NCBI RefSeq assembly: GCF_014637405.1
Contig: NZ_BMEY01000025.1
Span: forward strand, 1 to 45,226
DNA: 45,226 nt
Direction: 5' to 3'
Source: Ornithinibacillus halotolerans
Lineage (GTDB): Bacteria; Bacillota; Bacilli; Bacillales; Amphibacillaceae
A program made the position numbers and the translations under genes. Below are positions 16,158 through 24,945 of this stretch, in pieces (position 1 is the stretch's first letter; the number at the start of each line of letters is the position of its first letter). The notes beneath the pieces are model-generated. The model did no database searches and was not told the origin of the DNA. It saw only the letters and a program-made list of their open reading frames with translations.

Positions 16158-16175
16158 CAATATTCCACCTTTACA

Positions 16176-16859
16176 CTAAGATTGTCTTTCACGGAAAATC
16201 ATAATATATTTTATTAATTCCAGTACGGCGATGAGAGTGCTTGCGACATAGGTTAATGCTGCAGCATTCAATACCTTCCCAACACCACGTTCTTCTTCAT
16301 TTGTAATCATACCAAGTTCAACTAGTTTATTTTTTGCACGCCTTGAAGCATCGAATTCTACTGGTAACGTTATTAGTTGGAATAAAACAGCTAACGAGAA
16401 TAAAACGATTCCAATTCCTATTAAATTAGTTGCTCGTAAGATAAATCCAGTTATTAATAAAAACGGTGCCATTTGTGATCCGATATTTGCTAATGGAAAC
16501 AGTTTATGCCGCATCACTAACATAGAATAATGATTAGCATGTTGAATGGCGTGACCGACCTCATGAGCCGCTACTGCAAGAGATGATATGGAATTTCCAC
16601 GATATACAGTTTCTGATAAACGAATTACCTTAGCTGTAGGATCATAATGGTCAGATAATGCTCCTTTTCGTGATAACTCAATTCTCACATGAGAAAGCCC
16701 CTCACTGTCCAAGATTTTTCTAGCTACTTCTAAACCTGTCAATGCAGATGATGCTCTATATTTTGTTCCCTTTCGAAAAGTCCCTTGCACGTTTGTTTGT
16801 GCCCACATTGCAAGTCCGAAAGCAATAATAATTAAAATATCCATTGGATGAAAGAACAT
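16176..16859 (-). CDS. yugP: YugP-like zinc metallopeptidase
   Basis: This is a 227-residue membrane-bound peptidase of the YugP family. The zinc site HEVGH lies at residues 99-103, followed by a long hydrophobic half with about three membrane segments. The N-terminal segment (7-22) is also a membrane helix. The conserved RGNSISSLAVAAHEVGHAIQ is intact. The substrate is unknown; members are thought to act on membrane or secreted proteins. GGAGG lies nine bases before the ATG. It heads a probable operon with the two small genes downstream. Confidence 0.9.
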   Translation of the reverse strand: MFFHPMDILIIIAFGLAMWAQTNVQGTFRKGTKYRASSALTGLEVARKILDSEGLSHVRIELSRKGALSDHYDPTAKVIRLSETVYRGNSISSLAVAAHEVGHAIQHANHYSMLVMRHKLFPLANIGSQMAPFLLITGFILRATNLIGIGIVLFSLAVLFQLITLPVEFDASRRAKNKLVELGMITNEEERGVGKVLNAAALTYVASTLIAVLELIKYIMIFRERQS

Positions 16860-17037
16860 GTCATATCCTCCTGATGTAGCAATTCTTTATAAAGACTTGA
16901 CAATATCCTCCCAGATTTATACCTTCTCATAATATATACGAGATAACTTTGTATTTTGTTGCACATATTAGAAAATATTTTTACATTTCTGGGTTATGAC
17001 ATAAGTATAAAAAAAGAATATGAACTGAATATGAACT

Positions 17038-17078
17038 AAAAAGGACTATAAACAATTTTTTTGTTCATAGTCCTTTTT
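17038..17078 (-). terminator. Terminator of the two-component operon
   Basis: An 18-base, nearly perfect stem (17038-17055 and 17061-17078) reads as GGACTATGAACAA against TTGTTTATAGTCC on the minus strand and ends in a T-run. It lies seven bases past the kinase stop. Confidence 0.92.
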
Positions 17079-17084
17079 CATGTC

Positions 17085-18446
17085 TTATTGATTTATTGGA
17101 ATATTGACAGTGAAGGTAGAACCTACGTCTTCTTCACTTTCCACATCAATGCTAAATTTGTGGATGGTTAGTATTTTCTTCACGATGGATAAACCGAGGC
17201 CATTTCCATCTATAGACCGATTTCTTGAACGGTCAACTTTATAAAATCTGCCAAATACACTTGCGAGCTCATCCTTCGGAATACCTATACCATAGTCTCT
17301 AACAGCTACTTTAATTTGGCCACTTTGAATACTAATACCGATTTGTATAATTTCATTTTCATTAGAATACTTTATTGCATTCGTAATGAGATTCAACCAA
17401 ACCTGATCCATTAAATCCTTATCCGCATATATTTCCACTGGTTCTAAATCTAACTGAATATCAATATTCTTACTATTCCATTGTGGTTCTGTTGTTAAAA
17501 TGGAATTTCTAATTTGTTCATCTAATCGATAGGAACTTGGATTATATGGATGATGTTCTGAATCAAGGGAGGCAATCCTGAGTAAGTTATCACTTAACCG
17601 CGACATGCGTTCGATCTCTTGATAAATGATTTGCAAGTATTCTTTTTGGTTTTCTCTCGGAACAACGTCATCCATAATCGCCTTTGTAAATCCTTTGATG
17701 GATGTTAGCGGAGATTGTATTTCATGGGACACATTACTTACAAAATCAGCTCGCATCGCATCAATTTTTTCTAACTCAGCAGTCATGTGGTTAAAGCTAT
17801 CAATTAACTCGCCTACTTCATCTTGGTTTCTCCGATTCTTTTTCTCAATTCGAACAGAGAAATCTCCTTTTGCTATTTTCCTTGCCGCATGTGTCATTTT
17901 TCGAATTGGTTTAACTAAATAAGTAGAAGCTAAGAAGATTAATAAACTACCTATCAATAACACGATTACAAGAGAGACAAATATCCCTTGTTGAAGATCT
18001 TCAAATTCATCTTCATAATCTATTCTTGTTATTAAAGCATAATTCTCCCCTGAAACATCGATTGGAATACCAATTATTCGTGCAGAAGGATTGTTTTGAT
18101 CGACGCGAACTACCGGATCATCAAAAGAGTGTTCTAAGATCTCATCAATATCCGCTTGATGAATTGGAATAGAGGAGTCTCCCTCCATTTTATAAATAAT
18201 ATGATCTCCGTCGGTAATGAGTACTTCAAAATCAAGATCATCAAATTCCTCGATTAAATTAGAGATATTTTCTGGTCCAGACATCTGAATGACTTCTGCC
18301 AGGACAATTGAAATCTTCGATAGTTCTTCTTTAAAGATTTTTTCTTTGTCTAACGAATATGGAGTTAATAAGTACGATAAACAGATACTAACTAATACCA
18401 CTCCAATAAATGTACCAACGATTTTTAAGTACAAGCTTCTAACCAT
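17085..18446 (-). CDS. Sensor histidine kinase with HAMP domain
   Basis: This is a 453-residue membrane kinase. It has membrane segments at about 8-28 and 156-177 with an extracellular sensor domain of about 125 residues, a HAMP domain (178-230), the H-box SHEIQSPLTSI with His241, an N-box NLITNAIKYS near 352, and G-boxes DYGIGIP (384-390) and GNGLGLS (414-420). It phosphorylates the regulator encoded just upstream; the ORFs overlap by eight bases. The sensor domain is acidic and I recognise no ligand fold. The pairing recalls HssS, but no hrtAB exporter is nearby. Confidence 0.92.
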   Translation of the reverse strand: MVRSLYLKIVGTFIGVVLVSICLSYLLTPYSLDKEKIFKEELSKISIVLAEVIQMSGPENISNLIEEFDDLDFEVLITDGDHIIYKMEGDSSIPIHQADIDEILEHSFDDPVVRVDQNNPSARIIGIPIDVSGENYALITRIDYEDEFEDLQQGIFVSLVIVLLIGSLLIFLASTYLVKPIRKMTHAARKIAKGDFSVRIEKKNRRNQDEVGELIDSFNHMTAELEKIDAMRADFVSNVSHEIQSPLTSIKGFTKAIMDDVVPRENQKEYLQIIYQEIERMSRLSDNLLRIASLDSEHHPYNPSSYRLDEQIRNSILTTEPQWNSKNIDIQLDLEPVEIYADKDLMDQVWLNLITNAIKYSNENEIIQIGISIQSGQIKVAVRDYGIGIPKDELASVFGRFYKVDRSRNRSIDGNGLGLSIVKKILTIHKFSIDVESEEDVGSTFTVNIPINQ

Positions 18447-19113
18447 TTACTTCCTCCAAACGATATCCAAGCCCTCGTACAGTAGTAATATTAATTTCAT
18501 CAAATTCAGCTAATTGTTCTCTGAGACGTTTAATGTGAACATCAACAGTTCGTTCGTCTCCTTGATAATCGTATCCCCATATTTTTTCGATTAATTGATT
18601 ACGTGTAAATATCTTCCCCGGGGAACTCGCTAAAACAAATAAAAGTTCACTTTCTTTCTTTTTTAGTAAGACGGAATGAACTTCATTGTGTACTGTTAAT
18701 CGCTCTTTATCTATAGTAACGGATCCGATATTGATCTTATCCTCCACACGAATGTTATATCGCTTTAATAAAGCTTCTACACGGAGAATTAATTCAACGG
18801 GATCAAATGGTTTAACTAAATAGTCATCCGTGCCTGAGCGAAAACCTTTTACTTTATCTTGTGACTCTCCTTTAGCGGTAACCATTAAGATCGGTATATC
18901 TAAATAATTACGTATATCTTGTGTTAGTTCATAACCGTCTACATGGGGCATCATAACATCAATGATAGCTAAATCTATAGGGTGCTTCCCTAATAAATCT
19001 ATAGCAACTTGGCCATCTTCCGCCTCCACTACTTGATATTGACTATTCTCCAAATATAATCGAATTAATTTTCGAATATGTGCATCATCATCAACAACTA
19101 ATATCGTATTCAT
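18439..19113 (-). CDS. OmpR-family response regulator, HssR-like
   Basis: This is a 224-residue response regulator. The receiver domain has acid pocket DDD at 8-10, phosphoacceptor Asp52 in IIDVMMP, and the LVKPF lysine near 100. The C-terminal winged helix contains IEKIWGYDYQGDERTVDVHIKRLR, which from memory is very close to HssR, the heme-responsive regulator, and to YkoG. It is co-translated with the kinase. Targets are not evident; the nearest divergent gene is the CAP-domain lipoprotein, 154 bases away. Confidence 0.92.
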   Translation of the reverse strand: MNTILVVDDDAHIRKLIRLYLENSQYQVVEAEDGQVAIDLLGKHPIDLAIIDVMMPHVDGYELTQDIRNYLDIPILMVTAKGESQDKVKGFRSGTDDYLVKPFDPVELILRVEALLKRYNIRVEDKINIGSVTIDKERLTVHNEVHSVLLKKKESELLFVLASSPGKIFTRNQLIEKIWGYDYQGDERTVDVHIKRLREQLAEFDEINITTVRGLGYRLEEVNG

Positions 19114-19267
19114 CGCCTACTCACTTCCCATATAGTATCTACTGTTAGTTTAGCTTAGTAAACCTCTAGCGTAAATTACTAACTCCTTTAAAAAAACATA
19201 ATTTATCATCAATATTTTTCCATATAAAAACAAATACTATGTCCAAATAATATAAAGGGGTGTTTAT

Positions 19268-20017
19268 ATGTTAGGAAAGTTAATGAAGTTTATGGTTGGT
19301 ATCCTGTTCGTTGCTACCATTCTAACCGCATGTGGAAATGATAATGATAATGCTGGCGACACAGGAAATACAAATACAGGTACTGGTAACACGAATGACA
19401 ATATTTCAAGTATTAGCACGGATACATCAAGTAAAGATTATCCGCATACCCAACCAATTAAAAAGCAAGAAGCAAAATATGATTTTAAGCCTGTACCTGA
19501 AGGCAAAGAGAATTTACCTAATGGTGACCGAGTACCCAATACAAACAACATTGCTAACGAACCACTTCGGGCACCACAAAATAATCAACAGCCACAAACT
19601 CAGCAACAACAACCAACTCAGCAGGCAGAAAATCATGGTTTAAGTGAATTCGAAAGTGAGGTTGTTACATTAACAAATCGAGAAAGAACACAGGCTGGAT
19701 TAGCACCACTTGAAGTAGATACTGCCCTAAGCAATGTTGCTCGAGAGAAGTCGAATGATATGCATCGAAATAATTACTTCTCTCACACAAGCCCAACATA
19801 TGGTTCACCGTTCGATATGATGCGTGATTTCGGGATTACTTATCAATCTGCAGGTGAAAATATTGCAGCCGGACAACAAACACCAGCAGAAGTAGTACAA
19901 GCATGGATGAACAGCCAAGGCCACCGTGAGAACATTCTAAATGGCAACTTTACTCATATTGGGGTTGGATATAATCCAGAAGGAAGACAATGGACACAGA
20001 TGTTTATTCGTAAATAG
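19268..20017 (+). CDS. CAP-domain lipoprotein (YkwD-like)
   Basis: This is a 249-residue surface lipoprotein. The signal peptide ends in lipobox LTAC (Cys22), followed by a disordered Asn/Asp/Gly and Gln/Pro linker to about residue 125. The C-terminal CAP domain runs from LTNRERTQAGLAPLEVD through HTSPTYGSPF and GENIAAGQQTPAEVVQAWMNSQGHRENIL to the end, with the paired His and Glu residues of the family. Bacterial members are secreted and largely uncharacterised. GGGG lies seven bases before the ATG. It is divergent from the two-component system, which might regulate it. Confidence 0.92.
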   Translation: MLGKLMKFMVGILFVATILTACGNDNDNAGDTGNTNTGTGNTNDNISSISTDTSSKDYPHTQPIKKQEAKYDFKPVPEGKENLPNGDRVPNTNNIANEPLRAPQNNQQPQTQQQQPTQQAENHGLSEFESEVVTLTNRERTQAGLAPLEVDTALSNVAREKSNDMHRNNYFSHTSPTYGSPFDMMRDFGITYQSAGENIAAGQQTPAEVVQAWMNSQGHRENILNGNFTHIGVGYNPEGRQWTQMFIRK

Positions 20018-20028
20018 AAGTTTAGTTA

Positions 20029-20060
20029 GGGTGCCATCACTGGTGAATGGCACCTTTTTA
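20029..20060 (+). terminator. Terminator of the CAP lipoprotein gene
   Basis: The stem GGTGCCAT (20030-20037) and ATGGCACC (20047-20054) ends in TTTTT, twelve bases past the stop. Confidence 0.9.
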
Positions 20061-20096
20061 ATGTCTTTTGATGGTGTCAGTGAGTTGAATTTTGTT

Positions 20097-20215
20097 CATT
20101 TTTCATTTTGTTCTAGAATATTGGGTGGAATGATGTATGAGGGTGCGCCATTTTTCATTTTGAAAACACCCGACCAGTGGGATAATGTATAAGAATGCGC
20201 CATTATTATACTTAG
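20097..20215. repeat. Tandem array D, 52-bp period, two full units and part of a third
   Basis: CATTTTTCATTTTG occurs at 20097 and again at 20149, and GTGCGCCATT or ATGCGCCATT at about 20142 and 20194, both 52 bases apart. Unit 1 (20097-20148) and unit 2 (20149-20200) are diverged in the middle; a third start CATTATTAT follows. The rest of the 20018-20342 gap holds only the terminator and the promoter region of the XRE gene. Confidence 0.6.
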
Positions 20216-20342
20216 TTCTATTAGCAGTTGAATATAGATTATCCCTCCATTCAACTAATGGTTGATAGGTTTCTAGGCGAACCTATGCTATTCTCAAATT
20301 AACAGAGCGCACTGTTTAATTTATATTGGAGGGTACATCATT

Positions 20343-21413
20343 ATGTTAAATAGTATCGTTATTGGTTCTTATATTTCTAAACTAAGAAAAGAGAAAGACT
20401 ATACACAAGTTGAACTTGCAGAAAAAATTAACGTCAGCCACCAGGCAGTTTCCAAATGGGAAAAGGGAGACTCCATTCCGGACGTCGGAACACTTATTTT
20501 ACTAGCAGAGGAATTTCAAGTATCAGTAGATGATTTATTAAATGGTGGAAAAAAAGAAGTAAAATCCTTTCATAATGTTGGGCCAATCATTCATAACGTC
20601 GTTAAACAAAATACAACGAAGGCAGCAGAAGCGTTAAATCAAGGGGATTCCAGTATTGATGAACTTATATCGATCGCACCTGTTCTTAAATCAAGTTCAT
20701 TAGGAGATATAACTAAAAATATAGATGATCAAAAACTAGCATTCTCACATATTGTTCAGCTAGCACCGTTTTTAGATGAAGAGTCTTTAGAAGTACTTTT
20801 CACTAAAGTAAAGGATGATAACGATTATTCCGTTCGGGATATTGTTCATCTCGCACCATTTTTAAAAAGTGAACATCTTACCAATTTATTAATGGAAAAG
20901 CGTGATTCCATCAGTATTGGAGACATTGCTCACCTTGGGCCATTTATTGGCGAAGAAATCAACACATTAATTAAGGAGATGGACATAAAGGATGTTCCTT
21001 GGAATTTCATTGTCGGTCTTGCACCTTTTGTTGAACTTGAAACACTTCAACACCTAGTAGAAAAAGCGCTAGATAGTGAATTATCCTTTAATAAGGTGGT
21101 GGCGATTGCACCATTTTTAGACCAAGAAACAACTGATAATCTTGCATTACGTGTAAGCAAGGATGAAGCATTATCCCATCATTTAACTGCTATCGCGCCA
21201 TTTGTAAGTAAATGGACTTTAGGTGAACTTGTAAAGGCAATCCCTTTAGATAGTCAAAGCATCATGGGAGTTGCGCCTTTTCTCGGGGGTGAAGAATTAG
21301 GGAAACTTATAGAAGATACTGATTTAACAAATATAAAGCCTCAGGGCTTAGCAAATCTCGCCCCATTTTTAAATCAGGAAACTTTAGTGAAGTTAATTAC
21401 TAAATTAAAATAA
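20343..21413 (+). CDS. XRE-family regulator with tandem APFL repeats
   Basis: This is a 356-residue protein. The N-terminal 60 residues are a Cro/CI-type helix-turn-helix (ISKLRKEKDYTQVELAEKI, then VSHQAVSKWEKGDSIPDV). The rest is about nine repeats of 27-30 residues, each with I-x-x-(I/L)-A-P-F-(L/V) followed by (D/E)-x-E-x-(L)-x-x-L. The repeats should form stacked helical hairpins that bind a partner or ligand. There is no membrane segment, so it acts in the cytoplasm on DNA. GGAGGG lies nine bases before the ATG. It is a single-gene unit with its own terminator; the target is unknown. Confidence 0.88.
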   Translation: MLNSIVIGSYISKLRKEKDYTQVELAEKINVSHQAVSKWEKGDSIPDVGTLILLAEEFQVSVDDLLNGGKKEVKSFHNVGPIIHNVVKQNTTKAAEALNQGDSSIDELISIAPVLKSSSLGDITKNIDDQKLAFSHIVQLAPFLDEESLEVLFTKVKDDNDYSVRDIVHLAPFLKSEHLTNLLMEKRDSISIGDIAHLGPFIGEEINTLIKEMDIKDVPWNFIVGLAPFVELETLQHLVEKALDSELSFNKVVAIAPFLDQETTDNLALRVSKDEALSHHLTAIAPFVSKWTLGELVKAIPLDSQSIMGVAPFLGGEELGKLIEDTDLTNIKPQGLANLAPFLNQETLVKLITKLK

Positions 21414-21420
21414 TAACTCG

Positions 21421-21449
21421 ACAGCCAGTTCGTCACTGGCTGTTTTTTT
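21421..21449 (+). terminator. Terminator of the XRE repeat gene
   Basis: A perfect nine-base stem ACAGCCAGT/ACTGGCTGT (21421-21443) ends in seven T. Confidence 0.93.
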
Positions 21450-21466
21450 ATTTCCTTTAAAATATT

Positions 21467-21492
21467 TGGGACTTTTTTGATTTACAATCGTC
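21467..21492 (+). promoter_or_regulatory. Possible ECF-type autoregulatory promoter
   Basis: TGGGAC (21467-21472) and CGTC (21489-21492) are 16 bases apart, the spacing of ECF promoters (TGAAAC-N16-CGTC). The -35 differs at two positions, so this is only a candidate. Confidence 0.35.
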
Positions 21493-21500
21493 ATTACTAG

Positions 21501-21514
21501 TACAATCGATTGTA
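21501..21514. promoter_or_regulatory. Perfect 14-base palindrome before the ECF gene
   Basis: TACAATCGATTGTA lies 24 bases before the start of the sigma factor gene; a half copy, TTTACAATCG, occurs at 21481. It looks like a dimeric repressor site. The XRE protein encoded just upstream is an obvious candidate ligand, which is inference. Confidence 0.45.
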
Positions 21515-21537
21515 AGAGATTAAGAGAGGTGAAAGCC

Positions 21538-22086
21538 TTGGACGGAAATTTAGAAATGCCCATCTCTATCCACTCCTTGAGTCGCGACGAGGCAATCGAG
21601 TGGATTATGGATGAGTACGGAGAAGGTCTAAAACGATTCATATATATGTATGTAAAAAATCGAACACAGACAGATGACTTATTTCAAGATATTCTTCTTG
21701 TAGTCTATCAAAAACTCGATACCTATGAAGGTCGGGCATTACTTAAAAATTGGCTTTACCAGATTACAGCAAATAAGTGTAAAGACTATTTGCGTTCCCC
21801 TTTTCATCGACTATTTATTTGGAAAGAAGATTTGCTAGAAAAAGGGACGGATTCTACACCTGAAAGAGAGTACCTTTTGGATGAAAGAAAACGAGCTGTG
21901 ATTGAGGCTATATTAGAACTACCAGTTAAATATCGTGAAGTGTTGATATTACAATATTATATGGAATTTAGTATTCAAGAAATGAGTGACTTATTAAAGA
22001 CAAATCCATCAACGATTAAAACGCGAATTATGCGGGCAAAAGAAAAGTTGAAGCTTTTGTTAAAGGAGGATTTTCTTCATGAATAA
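21538..22086 (+). CDS. ECF sigma factor (pair i)
   Basis: This is a 182-residue extracytoplasmic-function sigma factor. Region 2 includes DDLFQDILLVVYQKLDTYEG and region 4 includes LPVKYREVLILQYYMEFSIQEMSDLL followed by a helix-turn-helix (NPSTIKTRIMRAKEKL). I chose the TTG at 21538, six bases after GAGAGGTG; a GTG three codons before overlaps that site. It overlaps the downstream anti-sigma gene by eight bases. It is the first of four such pairs in 18 kb. Confidence 0.9.
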   Translation: MDGNLEMPISIHSLSRDEAIEWIMDEYGEGLKRFIYMYVKNRTQTDDLFQDILLVVYQKLDTYEGRALLKNWLYQITANKCKDYLRSPFHRLFIWKEDLLEKGTDSTPEREYLLDERKRAVIEAILELPVKYREVLILQYYMEFSIQEMSDLLKTNPSTIKTRIMRAKEKLKLLLKEDFLHE

Positions 22087-23584
22087 TCTTTCAAAAAGGG
22101 ATTTTGATAAATACATTGGAAAGGACTCTTTCTATACCGAAGAAGATAAAGAACGATTCTTTAATCAGTCAGGTAAAACGAAACGCCGAAAGCACCTTAT
22201 TCCTCAACTATTAACAGTAGCTTTCATTTTGGGAATCTTTATTGTAGGTGCCAACTTCATTCAAAATACAGTATTTCTTTCTTCTAATGACAATGTGGGG
22301 CCTGAGACGAGAATCGAACTCACCGAGGTAGACTCATTAGAAAAAATAAAAGAATACTACTACCAATTGACGCCTGGATTAGGGAGAGCAGAAGATTTAG
22401 GACTAGTAACAGAGGTAGATAAAACACTCGCCATTAAAGAAGGTTACGATTTGCATATAGACAAAATATGGTACAACTCTGAAAACATTCATGTTTACTA
22501 TAGTATTGGTATTCCGGAAATAAAGACCGTCTATCAAAATTCGATTCCAGCGATTTCTAATCTTAAAATCTTAGGAGACGAAGATGGCCGTTTCCTTTCA
22601 CAAGAATCTGGACCATCTGGGATTAACGAAAGTATACCAATATTTAACAAGCGTATTTACAACCATATATCATTATCTCCTCTTGAAAATCATAACTTTG
22701 AATCTATTGATCAAATAGAGGAGTTTGTATCCATTCAGGTTACAACAGAACTGGCATACAAGGACTATTATGATTTAGAGGAAATAGAAATCCCATTAAA
22801 ATACAATGAGGATAAAATAAAGGAAACCGTAATAACTACCCCTATCAATGAAACGTTTATATTCCCAGGGGGAAGAATAGTAGTCGATCAGTTTGAGATG
22901 GGAGTTTCTAAAAATTATATTCACGGAGATATTTATTTGGATGAAGGGATACATCTGATGTATGGTGATGGGACAATTGATATTGGTACAGAGGATCCTT
23001 TATACCTGTACTTTTATAAGGAAGATCCAGATTCCACCGCTATCGTGATGGAAACAGATGCATTTAATCATGTGCCTGAAGAAGTTAATGTAAAAATTAA
23101 TAGTCTAAGTTTATATGGGCAAGATGCCTTTAAGTTTTCCATAGATTTGGCGGATTACGGATATTTTAAGAATTACGAAAACCAAGATATAAAAGTTCAT
23201 GAAAAAATAACGGAAATTAAAGATACTTCTATCTTCCTAGATAAATTATATGTTGATGAAGATGGATTAAGATTTTTCATTTTATTTGAACCTAAAAATA
23301 AAAACCAATCAATCCAACTCATACCTGGTTCTATCAATACTTATCAAGGTAATATAGGTCAAGATATACCTAATTTAATAACAGTTGTAAATGAACTAGG
23401 AGAACCCTCTGATGGTTCTGACATTTTCGGTACTAGAAGTATATACGAAGATTCTTCCTATGCACTGCAACTAATAAAGAGTTTTGTACAATCCTCGGAA
23501 AGAATTGATATTACCGTTGAAAATTTATCCTATCTAGTGAAGGTTAATAATCAATCGGTATGGTTTGAACTTAATAAAGAGTAA
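22079..23584 (+). CDS. Anti-sigma factor, DUF4179-like (pair i)
   Basis: This is a 501-residue single-pass membrane protein. A basic cytoplasmic part of about 38 residues, which should hold the sigma factor, is followed by a membrane helix at about 40-60 and a large outer region. That region has a DUF4179-like segment (IDKIWYNSENIHVYYSIGIPE) and later beta-rich, DUF5643-like domains. It overlaps its sigma gene by eight bases and is read by translational coupling. The signal sensed is unknown. It is larger than the other three anti-sigma proteins of the window. Confidence 0.8.
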   Translation: MNNLSKRDFDKYIGKDSFYTEEDKERFFNQSGKTKRRKHLIPQLLTVAFILGIFIVGANFIQNTVFLSSNDNVGPETRIELTEVDSLEKIKEYYYQLTPGLGRAEDLGLVTEVDKTLAIKEGYDLHIDKIWYNSENIHVYYSIGIPEIKTVYQNSIPAISNLKILGDEDGRFLSQESGPSGINESIPIFNKRIYNHISLSPLENHNFESIDQIEEFVSIQVTTELAYKDYYDLEEIEIPLKYNEDKIKETVITTPINETFIFPGGRIVVDQFEMGVSKNYIHGDIYLDEGIHLMYGDGTIDIGTEDPLYLYFYKEDPDSTAIVMETDAFNHVPEEVNVKINSLSLYGQDAFKFSIDLADYGYFKNYENQDIKVHEKITEIKDTSIFLDKLYVDEDGLRFFILFEPKNKNQSIQLIPGSINTYQGNIGQDIPNLITVVNELGEPSDGSDIFGTRSIYEDSSYALQLIKSFVQSSERIDITVENLSYLVKVNNQSVWFELNKE

Positions 23585-23588
23585 ATAT

Positions 23589-23615
23589 AATCCCGCAATG
23601 ATAATTTGCGGGATT
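23589..23615. terminator. Bidirectional terminator
   Basis: AATCCCGCAA (23589-23598) pairs with TTGCGGGATT (23606-23615). It lies between the convergent anti-sigma and FNT genes. The T-runs are weak on both sides. Confidence 0.7.
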
Positions 23616-23622
23616 ACTTATA

Positions 23623-24447
23623 TTATGATGCTTTATCCTTTGTTACTAACTCTATCGACGGAGATTTCTCCTTCGTAATAATATGGAAACAAATTGCAGT
23701 GAAAACAAAACCTGCAATGAAGTTACCGATTGTTACAGGTATTTGATTCCACAACCACCAGTCACCAACTGTAATATCTGCCCCAAGCATCATCGCTGCT
23801 GGAATAACGAACATATTGACAACAGCATGTTCAAATCCTTGCCCAAAGAAGATAAATACAGGTATCCACATCGCTGCAATTTTTCCGATTGTTGAATGGG
23901 ACGTAAATGCCATAATTGCCCCCATCGTAACCATCCAGTTACATAGTAGTGCTTTTACGAAAACAACGACATACCCACCGGCTCCTATTGCTTTATAGTC
24001 TACTGTCTTACTTTCAGCAACTGCGATAATTTTATCAATGACAAGTGATTCTGAAAGATGACCAAACTTTGTTATCGCAATCGTGAAGAGTATGGCATAA
24101 AAGATACTTCCAATTAAATTCCCAGTAAAAGCCCACGTAAAATTACGCAATATCTTTGGTGTTGTGACAAGCCCACGGAATTTTGCAATCGGAAGCATAG
24201 CAAATGATCCAGTTACTAATTCTAAGTTCAACAGCAATATCATGACAAACCCAGTTGGAAAGATAATGGCGCCAACAATATCCATTCCTGTTTGTGTAGA
24301 TGCTTGATACGCAAGGGTTGTTGCATATCCTAAAAAGGCTCCTGATAATATTCCTTTAAGTAAAATATGTACGACAGATAAAGACGATTTCTTTTCTCCA
24401 GCTTTTGCAACTGATTGAATAACTTCATTTGGCTTAATATAATCCAA
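23623..24447 (-). CDS. Formate/nitrite transporter (FNT) family channel
   Basis: This is a 274-residue membrane channel of the FNT family with six membrane segments. Family marks are LNLELVTGSFAMLPIAKFRG near 95, the GNLIGS half-repeat, CNWMV near 190, and GFEHAVVNMFVIPAAMMLG near 220, with the conserved central His. It carries formate, nitrite or a similar small anion. I chose the TTG at 24447, eight bases after GGGAGG, which gives MDYIKPNEV; an ATG 12 codons upstream has no ribosome binding site. No formate or nitrite enzymes are nearby, so the substrate stays open. Confidence 0.9.
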   Translation of the reverse strand: MDYIKPNEVIQSVAKAGEKKSSLSVVHILLKGILSGAFLGYATTLAYQASTQTGMDIVGAIIFPTGFVMILLLNLELVTGSFAMLPIAKFRGLVTTPKILRNFTWAFTGNLIGSIFYAILFTIAITKFGHLSESLVIDKIIAVAESKTVDYKAIGAGGYVVVFVKALLCNWMVTMGAIMAFTSHSTIGKIAAMWIPVFIFFGQGFEHAVVNMFVIPAAMMLGADITVGDWWLWNQIPVTIGNFIAGFVFTAICFHIITKEKSPSIELVTKDKAS

Positions 24448-24719
24448 TCTACTAACCTCCCGATTAACTAATTTTGCCATCATTTTATATGTGGGAAGGT
24501 TTTTTGCTTGTTAAAAATGTCACTAAAACATTCATGATAGCCAATAAGTCAAAAAGGAGTCAAAATTACGCCATTTTTTGATGCACCATTATTTTCAAGC
24601 CAATCTACTTAAATAACCTGGCCAGCGTTTCTAATAAACCACTATAATTTACCAACATATTCCAATCTAATAAATAGAGTGATACACTTTTAATAACAAT
24701 TAGTCTTGGGGGGATTCTA

Positions 24720-24911
24720 TTGGAACTTATATTAGGAACAGTTAGGTTAAATATCGGGGATATGTTTTTCCAATTATTCTTTTTCTTACTTATTTTATTT
24801 ATCATTACACTAGTTATTCGATTATTCCGCTCCTCATCCAAAAAGAACAAGGAACAACTTGATAGAATTGAAGAAAAGCTAGATATTTTATTATCGAAAC
24901 GAGAAAAATAG
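24720..24911 (+). CDS. Small membrane protein, DUF4083-like
   Basis: This is a 63-residue protein with one membrane helix (about residues 15-36) and a charged cytoplasmic tail R-I-E-E-K-L-D-I-L-L that should form a short coiled coil. The layout is that of DUF4083 proteins of Bacillaceae. The start is a TTG six bases after GGGGGG. It lies 34 bases before an NTF2-like gene and may be in one transcript with it. Confidence 0.7.
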   Translation: MELILGTVRLNIGDMFFQLFFFLLILFIITLVIRLFRSSSKKNKEQLDRIEEKLDILLSKREK

Positions 24912-24945
24912 GTAGATTTAAATAACCTAGGGGGGATGATGAAAT

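Noticed and set aside
17085-19113. Two-component system as PhoPR, given the PhoP boxes nearby
   Set aside because: The DNA-binding domain looks HssR/YkoG-like, and PhoR usually has a PAS domain that is absent here. PhoPR must lie elsewhere.
24553-24610. Further copy of the array D unit
   Set aside because: ACGCCATTTTTT and GCACCATTATTTT recall it, but the distance between them is about 15 bases and no 52-base step is seen.
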